The notes below the pieces were generated by a model that made no database searches, was not told the origin of the DNA, and saw nothing but the letters and a program-made list of their open reading frames with translations. A stretch of 64,000 nt of DNA, taken from Candidatus Microbacterium phytovorans. GTDB taxonomy: Bacteria; Actinomycetota; Actinomycetes; Actinomycetales; Microbacteriaceae. The first letter of the stretch is position 1. Each line of letters begins with the position of its first letter. Location of the stretch: NCBI GenBank assembly GCA_029202445.1, contig CP119321.1, positions 248,001 through 312,000 on the forward strand, given 5' to 3'. Shown piece by piece: positions 44,096-52,370 of this stretch. The translations under genes were made by a program, and so were the position numbers.

Positions 44096-44180
44096 CAGGA
44101 TTGCGGAGATGTGCAGGATCGCGGAGCCCCGGATGCCGCGGCGTCCGCGATCGTGCATATCTCCGCAGTTTTGGCATCCG
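44096..44180. repeat. 85-nt palindromic repeat, copy B
   Basis: Exact repeat of 43924-44008, separated by 87 nt of GC-rich sequence. Same 24-nt near-palindromic arms, 18-nt loop and trailing TTTT. Identity over the full length implies recent duplication or gene conversion. Confidence 0.85.
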
Positions 44181-44202
44181 GGTGGGTGGCGCGCGTCGGG
44201 CG

Positions 44203-44276
44203 GTGGCGCACCCGCGTGTGGCATCCACGTGGCGCACTCGCGTGTGGCACCCGCGCCGGGTGGCGCACCCACACCC
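44203..44276. repeat. Imperfect GTGGCGCAC tandem repeats
   Basis: GTGGCGCAC recurs at 44203, 44229 and 44260, each followed by CCGCGTGTGGCA or a variant. It is GC-rich filler between palindrome copy B and the J-domain gene; similar fragments flank copy A. No coding potential seen. Confidence 0.6.
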
Positions 44277-44310
44277 ACCGACACCCGCGCACCCGCGCCC
44301 CGCGCGCGGG

Positions 44311-44889
44311 CTAGAGCAGTGCAGTGAACGCGGCCGCGACGGCGATCGCGGCGGCGAGGACGCCGACGCTCGACCAGGCGATGACGCGCGGCCAGTCGAT
44401 CCAGCGCCGCGAACGTCTGCCGATGCCGAACCCCGCGGCATCCGTGAAGGCGACGAACTCCTCGAACCGCATCGTCACGCGGGGCGCCGCTTCCGGACGT
44501 CGGGTTTCGCTCGTGCGCGGACGGGCGCGCCGGCGCGGCGGGGGATCGGTCGGGGCCTTTTCCGGGTGCGAGGGCGCGTCCGCGGGTGAGGATGCCGATG
44601 ACGCGCGGTGCGATGCATCCTCCGGCCCCCGCGCAGCCTCCCGCCCCGACGCCGCACCCGACGCCCCACCCGGCGACGCCGGTGCGAGCGCGGCCCACGA
44701 GAGCAGCGCGTCGCGGGCGGCCCGTGCGCGGTCGAACTCGCTCGCGAGCCGTGCGCGGTCGGCGTCGTGCGCGCCGGGGTGACGGTCGGGATGGACCTCG
44801 CGTGCCCGTGCGCGGAACGCCCGGTGGATGTCGCTGGTGCTCGCGTCGCGGTCGAGGCCCAGGCAGGTGCGTGCTTCGTCGAGGGTCAT
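44311..44889 (-). CDS. J-domain (DnaJ-like) membrane-anchored protein
   Basis: 192 residues from ATG 44889. The N-terminal J-domain (1-70) has the HPD motif in AREVHPDRHPG. Then comes a disordered Pro/Ala/Ser-rich linker (70-140) and a C-terminal membrane helix (about 168-190, ending AFTALL). It probably recruits Hsp70 to the inner membrane surface. Coupled by a 4-nt overlap to the upstream membrane-protein gene. Confidence 0.85.
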   Translation of the reverse strand: MTLDEARTCLGLDRDASTSDIHRAFRARAREVHPDRHPGAHDADRARLASEFDRARAARDALLSWAALAPASPGGASGAASGREAARGPEDASHRASSASSPADAPSHPEKAPTDPPPRRRARPRTSETRRPEAAPRVTMRFEEFVAFTDAAGFGIGRRSRRWIDWPRVIAWSSVGVLAAAIAVAAAFTALL

Positions 44890-45365
44890 CCGGCATCCAG
44901 GAGATAGCGCTGATACTCGCGCGTGAGGTACCGGCGCCGGCTCTCCTCGGCGATCTCGGCGAACCGCTGGAGGGTGCCGCGCGTGATGCGGGCCCAGACG
45001 ACGGCGTGCACGATGTAGCTCGCCAGGGCGACGCCGAGGAGGGCGAACGAGAGGAGGGCGAATGCGTCGTCCCGCGTCACGCTGCCGAGGATCCGGGAGC
45101 CGACCCCGAGGAGCATCAGCGTGAAACCGGCGTACAGCCAGATGCGCGCTCGCCGGTAGAGCTGCGCCTGGCTCTGCGACCAGAGGGGGTTGGGCTGCCA
45201 GAATCGCCACCCGCGGGGCGCGGGTCGGAGGTGGGTTGTGGGTGTCCAGTCGGCCGGCGGCACCCAGAACGCGTTCGTGCGGATCCAGCGATCGGTCGGC
45301 ACCGGCCATCCGCGAGGCACGCGGAAGTCGGCGGGCACGCCCGCGACGCGGATCGTTCTGGCCAC
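44886..45365 (-). CDS. Membrane protein of unknown function (159 aa)
   Basis: GTG start at 45365 with GGGAAGGGAG upstream. The N-terminus is soluble and Trp/Pro-rich (RWIRTNAFWVPPADW). Two membrane helices follow (about 75-97 and 103-125), then a basic cytosolic helix ending RRRYLTREYQRYLLDAG. Shares an operon with the J-domain protein, which could act on it. An 8-4-8 palindrome lies just upstream. Confidence 0.7.
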   Translation of the reverse strand: MARTIRVAGVPADFRVPRGWPVPTDRWIRTNAFWVPPADWTPTTHLRPAPRGWRFWQPNPLWSQSQAQLYRRARIWLYAGFTLMLLGVGSRILGSVTRDDAFALLSFALLGVALASYIVHAVVWARITRGTLQRFAEIAEESRRRYLTREYQRYLLDAG

Positions 45366-45378
45366 GGGCTCCCTTCCC

Positions 45379-45398
45379 AGATGAGAACGCTCTCATCT
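45379..45398 (-). promoter_or_regulatory. Perfect 8-4-8 palindrome upstream of the membrane/J-domain operon
   Basis: AGATGAGA-ACGC-TCTCATCT, fully symmetric apart from the 4-nt centre. On the minus strand TATCGT immediately precedes it as a possible -10, so transcription would begin inside the dyad. That position fits a repressor operator or a 5' hairpin. Confidence 0.6.
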
Positions 45399-45424
45399 GA
45401 CGATAGCGCCCTCGACCCGTGACG

Positions 45425-46783
45425 TCACGGGTCGAGGGGCGTCGCTTTCCGGGCTGAGCGGTGCCGGTGCCATCGGTCGTAGCCGAGCCCGACGAGCCAC
45501 GCGACAGCGGGGACGGCGAACGGCCAGGGGGCGGCGATGACCCCGAACGCGGCGACGAGGCCGAGCGCGAGCAGGGCCAGCCCCGGCACGACCCAGCGAC
45601 GGAACACGCCGGATGAACCTCCGCTCCACGCCATCCGACTCGCCGCGACCACGGCGGGGGGAACGATGAGCGCCGCACTCGCGACGGTGATCACGCGGTC
45701 GCCGGGAAGGAGGAGCGCGGCGGCGCCGGCGACCGAGACGAGGAGCATCGTCGCGGTCAGGGGCGCGCGGGTGCTCTGGTGCACCCGGCTCAGTCGTCGC
45801 GAGGCCGCGGCGGGCAGCACGCGGTCGCGCGCCGCGGAGAAGATGATGCGCGCGCCTTGCATGGCGATGACGATCGCGGCGTTGAGGCACGCGATGGCCG
45901 CGCTGCCGAGGACGGCGGCCTGAAGTGCGGGAGACGCGTGGAACCCCGACAGTGCCGTGAGGAGTCCGCCCTCGGCATCCGGCGGGACCGGGCCGCACCA
46001 GTTGCCGAGCAGAAGCGCCAGGAGCGGCACGAACTCGAGCACGAACGTGAAGGCGAGGGTCCACCCGACGGCGCGGGCGGCGAGCCGACCGGCGTCGAGG
46101 TCTTCCTCGCCGAGAATCACCGCCGACCCGAAGCCCGCCAACGCGAAGTACGCGACCGCCACGAACGCCAAGACCACGCCCGGATCGAGCGTCGAGAGCG
46201 ATGACCGTGCCACGTCGAGGCAGCTGCCGACGGATGCCTCGGAGTTCACGAACGCGATGATCCCCACGGCGGTGATCCCGAGCACGGCGACGATCTCGAT
46301 GAACAGCATCACGGAGGTGATGCGCGCGCCGAGTCGCACGTGCTGGGGAGCGACGAGCGCCACCGCGGCGCACAGCCCCAGCGCCGACCACGTCTCGGTG
46401 CCAGGTCCGAGGATGCCGGAGAGCAGCCCCGCCGCCCCCTGGATCATCGCGGCGATCGCCAGGACGAGCCCGACGATCGTGACCGCCCACGTCGCGCGGG
46501 CGACGCCGGTTCCGAGGAGCCGTCGGGCGAAGGCGTACTCGCCGCCGGCGCTGGGGAACCGACGGCCGAGCGACGAGTAGCAGTAGGCGAGAGGGACGCA
46601 TAGGAGTCCGGCAGCCAGGAGGGCGATAGGCGCTCCCCAGTGCAAGGCGAACAGTACGGCGGGCAGGATCACCACGACCGACGACGCCGGCGTCACCGAC
46701 GAGATCGATACGCGGATGACGTCGCCGAGGCGCAGCGCACGCGCCAACGCCGGCCGGGCGTCACGATGGGATGCCGAAGCCAC
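45425..46783 (-). CDS. APC family amino-acid/polyamine permease
   Basis: 452 residues from GTG 46783 behind GGGGAGG. Twelve predicted helices; helix 1 reads VSISSVTPASSVVVILPAVL, and RRFPSAGGEYAFARRLLG is the loop following helix 2. Related to the YjeH/cationic amino-acid group; substrate unknown. It is 105 nt downstream of a MarR gene on the same strand, with a large hairpin between, so both may be under MarR control. Confidence 0.88.
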   Translation of the reverse strand: MASASHRDARPALARALRLGDVIRVSISSVTPASSVVVILPAVLFALHWGAPIALLAAGLLCVPLAYCYSSLGRRFPSAGGEYAFARRLLGTGVARATWAVTIVGLVLAIAAMIQGAAGLLSGILGPGTETWSALGLCAAVALVAPQHVRLGARITSVMLFIEIVAVLGITAVGIIAFVNSEASVGSCLDVARSSLSTLDPGVVLAFVAVAYFALAGFGSAVILGEEDLDAGRLAARAVGWTLAFTFVLEFVPLLALLLGNWCGPVPPDAEGGLLTALSGFHASPALQAAVLGSAAIACLNAAIVIAMQGARIIFSAARDRVLPAAASRRLSRVHQSTRAPLTATMLLVSVAGAAALLLPGDRVITVASAALIVPPAVVAASRMAWSGGSSGVFRRWVVPGLALLALGLVAAFGVIAAPWPFAVPAVAWLVGLGYDRWHRHRSARKATPLDP

Positions 46784-46795
46784 GGAGCCTCCCCT

Positions 46796-46869
46796 CTCCT
46801 CAGGAGAGAGGACGACGGTGAGGCGAGAATCTGACGGTCGGCTGCGGAAAATGCCGACTCGGCCGTCAG
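46796..46869 (-). terminator. Two hairpins between marR-like gene and APC permease
   Basis: Arms 46831-46842 (CTGACGGTCGGC) and 46853-46869 (containing GCCGAC and CCGTCAG) form a 12-bp bulged stem. Closer to the permease, CTCTCCT-C-AGGAGAG (46796-46810) lies next to the ribosome binding site. They could end the MarR transcript or control read-through and translation of the permease. Confidence 0.55.
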
Positions 46870-46888
46870 GACGGGTGGGGGAGGAGGG

Positions 46889-47419
46889 CTACGGCTGCGC
46901 GCGCCGGTCTTCCCACCCGGCGAGCAGTGCGCTGAGGAGGTCGGCGAGGTGGCGCTTGCCGTCGTCGTCCAGGGCGGAGGCGAACTGCTTCTCCACCGTG
47001 TTCATCAGGCGGAAGAGGTCGAGCATCATGCGGTCGCCCTCGTCGCTGAGTCGCACGAGGCTCCGCCGGGCGTCGTCCGGGTCGCCGCGCCGCGTGACGA
47101 GGTTGCGTGCGGAGAGCTGCGCCAGGATGGTCGTCAGTCCCGACTTGGAGACCATGGCCGCCTGCGCCACCCAACCGGCATCCCGCTCGCCGAACAGCCA
47201 GAGGTTCCACACCACTTCGAATTGCGGCCAGGAGAGGCCGTACTCGTCGAGTACGTTGGCCGTCTGGAATGACCGGGCGGCATCGGCGGCCTGATGGAGG
47301 AGCCAGACGGCGCGGAACGAGTCGCGGTCGAGGGAGCCCTCGTAGCGCGCGAGGACGTCCTGCGTCGCATGCTCGTACTCGGCCTGGGACACGAATCCGG
47401 GACCACGGTTCGTCGACAT
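46889..47419 (-). CDS. MarR family transcriptional regulator
   Basis: 176 residues. Winged helix: LSWPQFEVVWNLWLFGE, then MVSKSGLTTILAQLSARNLVTRRGDPDDARRSLVRLSDEG (about 90-130), the MarR recognition helix and wing. GGAGGAACGAC precedes the ATG. The nearest candidates for control are the APC permease downstream and a divergent promoter at 47473-47503 with repeated GAACGAACT half-sites. Confidence 0.9.
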   Translation of the reverse strand: MSTNRGPGFVSQAEYEHATQDVLARYEGSLDRDSFRAVWLLHQAADAARSFQTANVLDEYGLSWPQFEVVWNLWLFGERDAGWVAQAAMVSKSGLTTILAQLSARNLVTRRGDPDDARRSLVRLSDEGDRMMLDLFRLMNTVEKQFASALDDDGKRHLADLLSALLAGWEDRRAQP

Positions 47420-47462
47420 GTCGTTCCTCCGCCCTTGGCTACGAGCACAACACTACGTCCGC

Positions 47463-47527
47463 GAACGAACTTCTTGCGCATCTGATCTTTGGTAGGTACA
47501 GTCTAGTTATTCGTTCGAGAACGAACT
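47463..47527. promoter_or_regulatory. Candidate MarR operators and a plus-strand promoter
   Basis: TTCGTTC-GA-GAACGAA (47510-47525) is a perfect dyad, and GAACGAACT occurs twice (47463-47471 and 47519-47527). Between them TTGCGC (about 47474) and TACAGT (47497-47502) form a plus-strand promoter. The layout is that of a MarR-repressed divergent promoter. Confidence 0.55.
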
Positions 47528-47611
47528 AAAGAAGCCCAGAAATGTGCTCGTCTCCGCGTCCTCCCTCACGCGTGACGGGCCTCGGGCTGTCCTTCCCCCC
47601 GGGGCCAGCCG

Positions 47612-47647
47612 GGAGGCGGGGGACCGGCGCTCGCCGGCCCCGCCTCC
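47612..47647 (+). terminator. Hairpin terminator with pyrimidine tail
   Basis: GGAGGCGGGG / CCCCGCCTCC outer stem and CCGGC / GCCGG inner stem around GCTC, followed by TCTTCTTCC. It would stop transcripts from the promoter near 47500 after about 140 nt, before the 83-residue membrane-protein gene. The 302-nt gap 47420-47721 otherwise holds no convincing gene. Confidence 0.65.
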
Positions 47648-47721
47648 TCTTCTTCCGGCGGCTCCGATGCGCGCCTCGCTATGGTCGGCAGTGACACCTT
47701 CGCCCTCGATCGGAGCAGACC

Positions 47722-47973
47722 ATGAGCGTTCACGCGACCACCCCACGTCCGCCGTTGCCGCAGCCGATCGCCTGGCTCTACGCGATCGCCGTGCTCGTCT
47801 TGATTCTCAGCGTGGGCGCGGCGGTGTGGGTCGGGCTGCTGGTGGGATTCGATGCGTCGCTGACGTTCACGGCATCCATGGCCGGGGTCGCGATCGGCGC
47901 GTTCGTGCCGGCGCTCCTCGGTCACGGGATCGTCGTCGCCGTGCACGACACCGTGTGGTCGCGTCGCGGCTGA
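47722..47973 (+). CDS. Small membrane protein (83 aa)
   Basis: Pro-rich N-terminus, then two membrane helices (about 17-42 and 47-75). GGAGCAG lies upstream of the ATG. No family recognised. It ends 33 nt before the convergent cutinase-like gene. Confidence 0.6.
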   Translation: MSVHATTPRPPLPQPIAWLYAIAVLVLILSVGAAVWVGLLVGFDASLTFTASMAGVAIGAFVPALLGHGIVVAVHDTVWSRRG

Positions 47974-48006
47974 CGGGCGAGCGGATGCCGGTGACTGGCC
48001 GTCAGC

Positions 48007-51000
48007 TCACGGCCCGAGCGCCTCGCGAACGTCGAACCCCAGCGACTCGGCGGGGGAGTAGACCGAGCCGCCGTCATCGGTGTACGACGAGTGGATTCCC
48101 ATGCCGTCCTGGAAGTAGCCGCCCACGTCGAGCACACGCGGGAAGGTAAGAATCCAGCTCGTGTCGCACACCGCGTCTCCCTGACCGCAGAGCTCTCGCG
48201 TGTCTGAGATGAGGCCGGAGGGATAGCTGAAGTCGTTCATCTGCACCTGGGGCACGGTCGGGAACTTGTCCAGATTCGCTGCCGAGGCACGGACCCACTC
48301 CATCCACGTTAGTCCCGCCGCGCCGACCCACGTGTGCGCGACGCCGTCGCCGGCCTCGGCGATCGCGGAGTTCGGGAAGTCGAAGATCTTCGACCGTAGC
48401 GGGTCGGCGATGAGTCCGACCGCGCCGATGTGGTCGAGGAGGGGCGAGTCGATCGCGCCCAGGTAGGAGAGTGCGGCGTGCGCGGCCCAGGCCCCCTGCG
48501 AGTAGCCCGCGATGATGAGGGTCTGACCGGACTCACCGCACTCGTCGACCGCCTCCTGGATCTGCACGATGAGCTTCACGGCACCGTCCCACGCGCCGGG
48601 CGTGTACTGCGCGATGTCGCCGAGGTGCTGCCAGACGTTACGGCCGCTCGTGCCGAAGATCGGTACGGCGTTGGCCTCGTAGGCGACGCCGATCGCGCCG
48701 AACGTCGCGTCTTCGGGCAGCGGGTCGCCTACGCTCCCGACGCGCAGTTTCGACCACATCGCGCGCACCTCGGGTCCGAGCAGATCGGATGCCGATTGCC
48801 CCGAGCCGCGCATGCCCAACAGGAGGTAGTCCTTGCACTCGTCGTCGATCAGCACGGGCTGGGGCGTGATCGGCGTCGTGATCGGGGCGGGCGTGGGCGC
48901 GCCGACCCACGGGAACACGTCGACCGGACCCTCGACGATCGGGTTGCCGTCGATCCCGGGTGCGCTCTGTGCGCCCCAGTCCGTGTGCCGAGCGTCGAAC
49001 GCGTCGACGGCCCGGACCCCGACGTCGCATCCGAGTACCTTTCCTCGGAACGAGCCGGTGACGTCGTCTCCCACGGACAGGCAGACCTCCTGCTCGTTGT
49101 CGAGGGTGAGGTCGTCGGATGCCAGGCTGCCGCCGCTGGCGATCGTGAGGTTCCCGAAGCGGATGACGGTGTGCTGCAGATCGGCGGTGACGGCGCTCAG
49201 GCCGTAGCGCCATCCGCTGTCGGCTCCGGTCGTCGCGGTGCCGTCGCCGTTGGAGTCGCCACCGTGCGCGTCGTCGGTCGCGGTGGTGAGCACCACGGGC
49301 TTGCTCGTCGTTCCGCGGGTGACGAGGCTGCCCTCGACGGCGAACTCGACGTTGTTGGCGTCGGTGCAGCCTCCGCACCACGTTCCGTTCGCGAGCTTCA
49401 GGACCGTGCCGGCGCGGAGGGTCAGGGTGCTGCCTTCGGCGACGGTGAGTCCGCGATAGGTCTCATTGACGTTCTTGATCGTGAGCCCCAGTCCGTTGGT
49501 CGCGGTGGACGGGGTCCAGTCCCAGTCGGCCGACACGCGGCCGGCGACCGTCAGCCAGTTGCCCTTGTTGCCCGAGCCGGTGTTACCCGTCAGCTGCGCG
49601 CCGACGAGCCGATCGGATGCCACGACCACGGCTTCGCCGCCGGAGCCGGTGGCCGTGTTGTTCTCGACGGTCACGGAGGTGGCACCCTCGAAGCTCCACC
49701 CACGGCCGTCGGTCACGGTGATCCCCGCACCCTCGCTGCGGGTGGCGGTGTTGCCGCGCACCGCAATGGTGCCCGAGGCGCCGGCCACCGTGATGCCGTC
49801 GCCGGGGCTGTCGAGCACGGTGTTGCGTTCCACCAGCACGTTGCCCGACCCGCCGTGGACGGCGAGGCCCGCGTACTCGAAGCGGGAGTCCGTGACCCGG
49901 GCGCCCGTTCCGTTTCCGCCCGCCGCGAGGCTGCCGTAGCGGAAGACCGTGTGACGGATGTCGGCGGTCGCGACGGCCACGCCGTAGCGCCACATGCCCG
50001 GCGTCGGCGCAGTGGCGGCGCCGTCGCCGTTGGAGTCGCCGCCGCGGGTGTCGTCGGTGTCGGTCGTGAGGACGACCGGCTGTGCCGCGGTGCCCTGGGT
50101 GACGAGGCTCCCGTCGACGCTGAAGAGGACGTTGTTCGCGTCGGAGCAGCCTCGGCACCAGTCCCCGTTCTTCACCTTCAGCACGGTGCCGGCGCCGAGG
50201 GTGAGCGTCGTGCCCTCGGGCACCGTGAGTCCGCCGAAGTCGCCGTTGACGCTCTTGATCGCGAGGGCGAGGCCGTTCGGCGCGGGCGTCCAGGTCCAGT
50301 TCGCCGACAGCTGCCCGGCGACCGTGAGCCAGTTGCCCTTGTTGCCGGAGCCGGTGTTCCCCGTCAGCTGCGCGCCGACGAGGCGGTTCGAGGTGAGGAC
50401 GATGGCCTCCTCGTCCGAGCCGGTGACGGCGTTGTTCTCGACGGTCACCGAGGTCGCGCCCTCGACGTTCCACGCCGTGCCGTCGGTCACGTCGATGCCG
50501 ACCTCGCCGCTGCGGGCGACGGTGTTGCCGCGCACGACGATCGTGCCCGGGGCGCCGGTCACCGTGATGGCGGCGCGGGGGCTGTCGGTGACGGTGTTGC
50601 GCTCGGCCGCGACGTTGCCCGAGCCGCCGTGGAGCGTCATCCCCGCGTCGATGAAGCGAGAATCGACAACGCGCGCGCCAGTGCCGACGCTGGTCACCGC
50701 CACGTCTCCGTAGCGGACGCTGGCATGGCGGATGTCGGCCGTGCCGACCTCGATCCCGCTCCACCACCCGGCCGAGACGGGCCAGGGGTGATCCTCGTCG
50801 AGGATGTCGCCGCGCACGGACGTGTCGCCGAGCGCGGTGAGCACCACGGGAGCTGCGGCCGTTCCCGCGACCGTGAGTGCGCCCTCGCCACTGAGCCCGG
50901 CGCCGGCGGCGAACTTCACGACCGTTCCCGCCGCGATGGTGAGGGAGCCCGTCGCCGAGATGTTGACCGTCTCGCGCACGACATAGACGCTGCCGGCGCC

Positions 51001-52023
51001 GGCATCCCACGTCTGGGCGTCGGTGATCGGGCCGGTCACCTCGATGACGTCGGTGACGGCCTCGATCGTCTTCGCCGCGCTGATCTTGCTCGCCGTCGCG
51101 TAGCCGCTGCGGCTGGCGGTGACCTTGACCTTCAGCTCCTGGCCCGCATCCGAGGCGGTGAGCGTGTAGGTCTTCGCGGTGGCGCCCGAGAGTGCGGAGC
51201 CGTTGCGGTACCAGCGGTAGGCGAGCGTGGTCGGTGTCGGCGACCAGGTGCCCGGAACGGCCGTGAGGGTCTGACCGACGGACGGCGTTCCCGAGATCGT
51301 CGGCGTCGGCGTGGTGGTGAAGACGGCCGACACGGTCTTGGCGGCGCTCGTCTTGCGCGTGGTGGCGTACCCGCTGCGGGTGGCGGTCACGGCGACGGTG
51401 ATCTTCTTACCGGCGTCGGATGCCGTCAGCTTGTAGGTCTTCGCGGTGGCGCCCGAGATGGCCGACCCGCTGCGGTACCAGCGGTAGCTCAGCTTCGTGG
51501 GAGTGGGTGTCCAGGTGCCGGGGACGGCGGTGAGCGTCTGGCCGACGGTCGTCGTGCCCGAGATCGTCGGGGTGGGCGCGGTCTTGAAGGTCGCGCTGAT
51601 CGTTTTGGACGAGCTCGTTCTGGTCGTGGTGGTGTAGCCGCTGCGCTTGGCCGTCACCTTCACGGTGATCTTCTTGCCGGCATCCGCGGTGGTGAGCTTG
51701 TAGGTCTTCGAGGTGGCGCCGCTGATGGCGGACCCGCTGCGGTACCAGCGGTAGCTGAGCTTCGGCGTTGGCGACCAGGTGCCCGGGACGACGGTGAGCG
51801 TCTGCCCCACCGTCGTGGTGCCCGAGATCGTCGGCGTCGGCGCCTTGGTGAAGGACGAGGCCGCGTCTGCCGGCGATGCGCCCAGCAGCAGCGCGAGCAG
51901 CAGGAGGGCTGTGGTGATCCACACCGCCAGCGGGAGGCGGTTGCTCGTCGAGGTGGCTGCAGCGTGAGGGCCCTCCGGCATCCCCAGGCGCGGCTCGATC
52001 AGCGTGCGGCGAACTCGTCGCAT
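48007..52023 (-). CDS. Secreted multidomain protein: Ig-like repeats, beta-helix and C-terminal cutinase
   Basis: 1338 residues. The signal peptide ends near 55 (hydrophobic core AVWITTALLLLALLLG, then ASPADA). Three nearly identical Ig-like repeats of about 88 residues (about 56-320) each start with PTPTISGT-VGQTLT and contain YRWYR-G. A right-handed beta-helix region (about 325-1060) is built from two long internal duplications (EGATSVTVENN; NRLVGAQLTGNTGSGNKGNW). The cutinase-like hydrolase (about 1080-1338) has the nucleophile elbow GYSQGAW, Asp in GDAVC and His in GIHSSY. GGGGGA precedes the ATG. It probably binds and hydrolyses a polymer or surface lipid outside the cell. No sortase motif or membrane anchor, so released. 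Confidence 0.87.
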   Translation of the reverse strand: MRRVRRTLIEPRLGMPEGPHAAATSTSNRLPLAVWITTALLLLALLLGASPADAASSFTKAPTPTISGTTTVGQTLTVVPGTWSPTPKLSYRWYRSGSAISGATSKTYKLTTADAGKKITVKVTAKRSGYTTTTRTSSSKTISATFKTAPTPTISGTTTVGQTLTAVPGTWTPTPTKLSYRWYRSGSAISGATAKTYKLTASDAGKKITVAVTATRSGYATTRKTSAAKTVSAVFTTTPTPTISGTPSVGQTLTAVPGTWSPTPTTLAYRWYRNGSALSGATAKTYTLTASDAGQELKVKVTASRSGYATASKISAAKTIEAVTDVIEVTGPITDAQTWDAGAGSVYVVRETVNISATGSLTIAAGTVVKFAAGAGLSGEGALTVAGTAAAPVVLTALGDTSVRGDILDEDHPWPVSAGWWSGIEVGTADIRHASVRYGDVAVTSVGTGARVVDSRFIDAGMTLHGGSGNVAAERNTVTDSPRAAITVTGAPGTIVVRGNTVARSGEVGIDVTDGTAWNVEGATSVTVENNAVTGSDEEAIVLTSNRLVGAQLTGNTGSGNKGNWLTVAGQLSANWTWTPAPNGLALAIKSVNGDFGGLTVPEGTTLTLGAGTVLKVKNGDWCRGCSDANNVLFSVDGSLVTQGTAAQPVVLTTDTDDTRGGDSNGDGAATAPTPGMWRYGVAVATADIRHTVFRYGSLAAGGNGTGARVTDSRFEYAGLAVHGGSGNVLVERNTVLDSPGDGITVAGASGTIAVRGNTATRSEGAGITVTDGRGWSFEGATSVTVENNTATGSGGEAVVVASDRLVGAQLTGNTGSGNKGNWLTVAGRVSADWDWTPSTATNGLGLTIKNVNETYRGLTVAEGSTLTLRAGTVLKLANGTWCGGCTDANNVEFAVEGSLVTRGTTSKPVVLTTATDDAHGGDSNGDGTATTGADSGWRYGLSAVTADLQHTVIRFGNLTIASGGSLASDDLTLDNEQEVCLSVGDDVTGSFRGKVLGCDVGVRAVDAFDARHTDWGAQSAPGIDGNPIVEGPVDVFPWVGAPTPAPITTPITPQPVLIDDECKDYLLLGMRGSGQSASDLLGPEVRAMWSKLRVGSVGDPLPEDATFGAIGVAYEANAVPIFGTSGRNVWQHLGDIAQYTPGAWDGAVKLIVQIQEAVDECGESGQTLIIAGYSQGAWAAHAALSYLGAIDSPLLDHIGAVGLIADPLRSKIFDFPNSAIAEAGDGVAHTWVGAAGLTWMEWVRASAANLDKFPTVPQVQMNDFSYPSGLISDTRELCGQGDAVCDTSWILTFPRVLDVGGYFQDGMGIHSSYTDDGGSVYSPAESLGFDVREALGP

Positions 52024-52370
52024 GTATTCCCCCAGTGTCGTGCCGACACCGTCGAACGCGCGACGCTGCTCGGCATCCCGTGCCCATCCCCGTGACCGAC
52101 CGCGAAACGCGACCGTTGAGCCTGAGCCTCACGCTAGGGGAGCGGTGGGGCGGGGGTCAAGGAAGAGGGTGGGTGGGGAGGGGAGGGAGCGGTGGCAGTT
52201 GTGGCTGACCGTTGCGATGCGTGCTGCCGCGACCGCGGCGGCCGCATGTGGGACGAGATGCCGCGCCCCCTCTCCTCGCCGCTGGCGCTTGATGTCCGAG
52301 GGAACTGCGACACTCAGTGCTGCGTTACAGCTACGTGTGAGTGATAACGTGCGAGATAGGGGGTAGGAGC
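52024..52370. other. 347-nt intergenic region, likely left boundary of the island
   Basis: It holds the promoter region of the secreted cutinase (minus strand) and a G-run on the plus strand, GGGTGGGTGGGGAGGGGAGGG (52167-52187). That run has five G-tracts with single-base loops, a strong quadruplex motif. From about 52300 onward base composition becomes less GC-rich. No tRNA, integrase or att-like repeat found. Confidence 0.6.

Noticed and set aside
47540..47700. Short plus-strand open frame behind the MarR operator
   Set aside because: Runs straight through the terminator hairpin, has no ribosome binding site, and its product is Arg/Pro-rich filler.
52341..52370. Upstream GTG start for the Panacea antitoxin
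   Set aside because: No ribosome binding site precedes it; the GTG at 52371 has GGGGG at suitable distance and gives the family-typical N-terminus.
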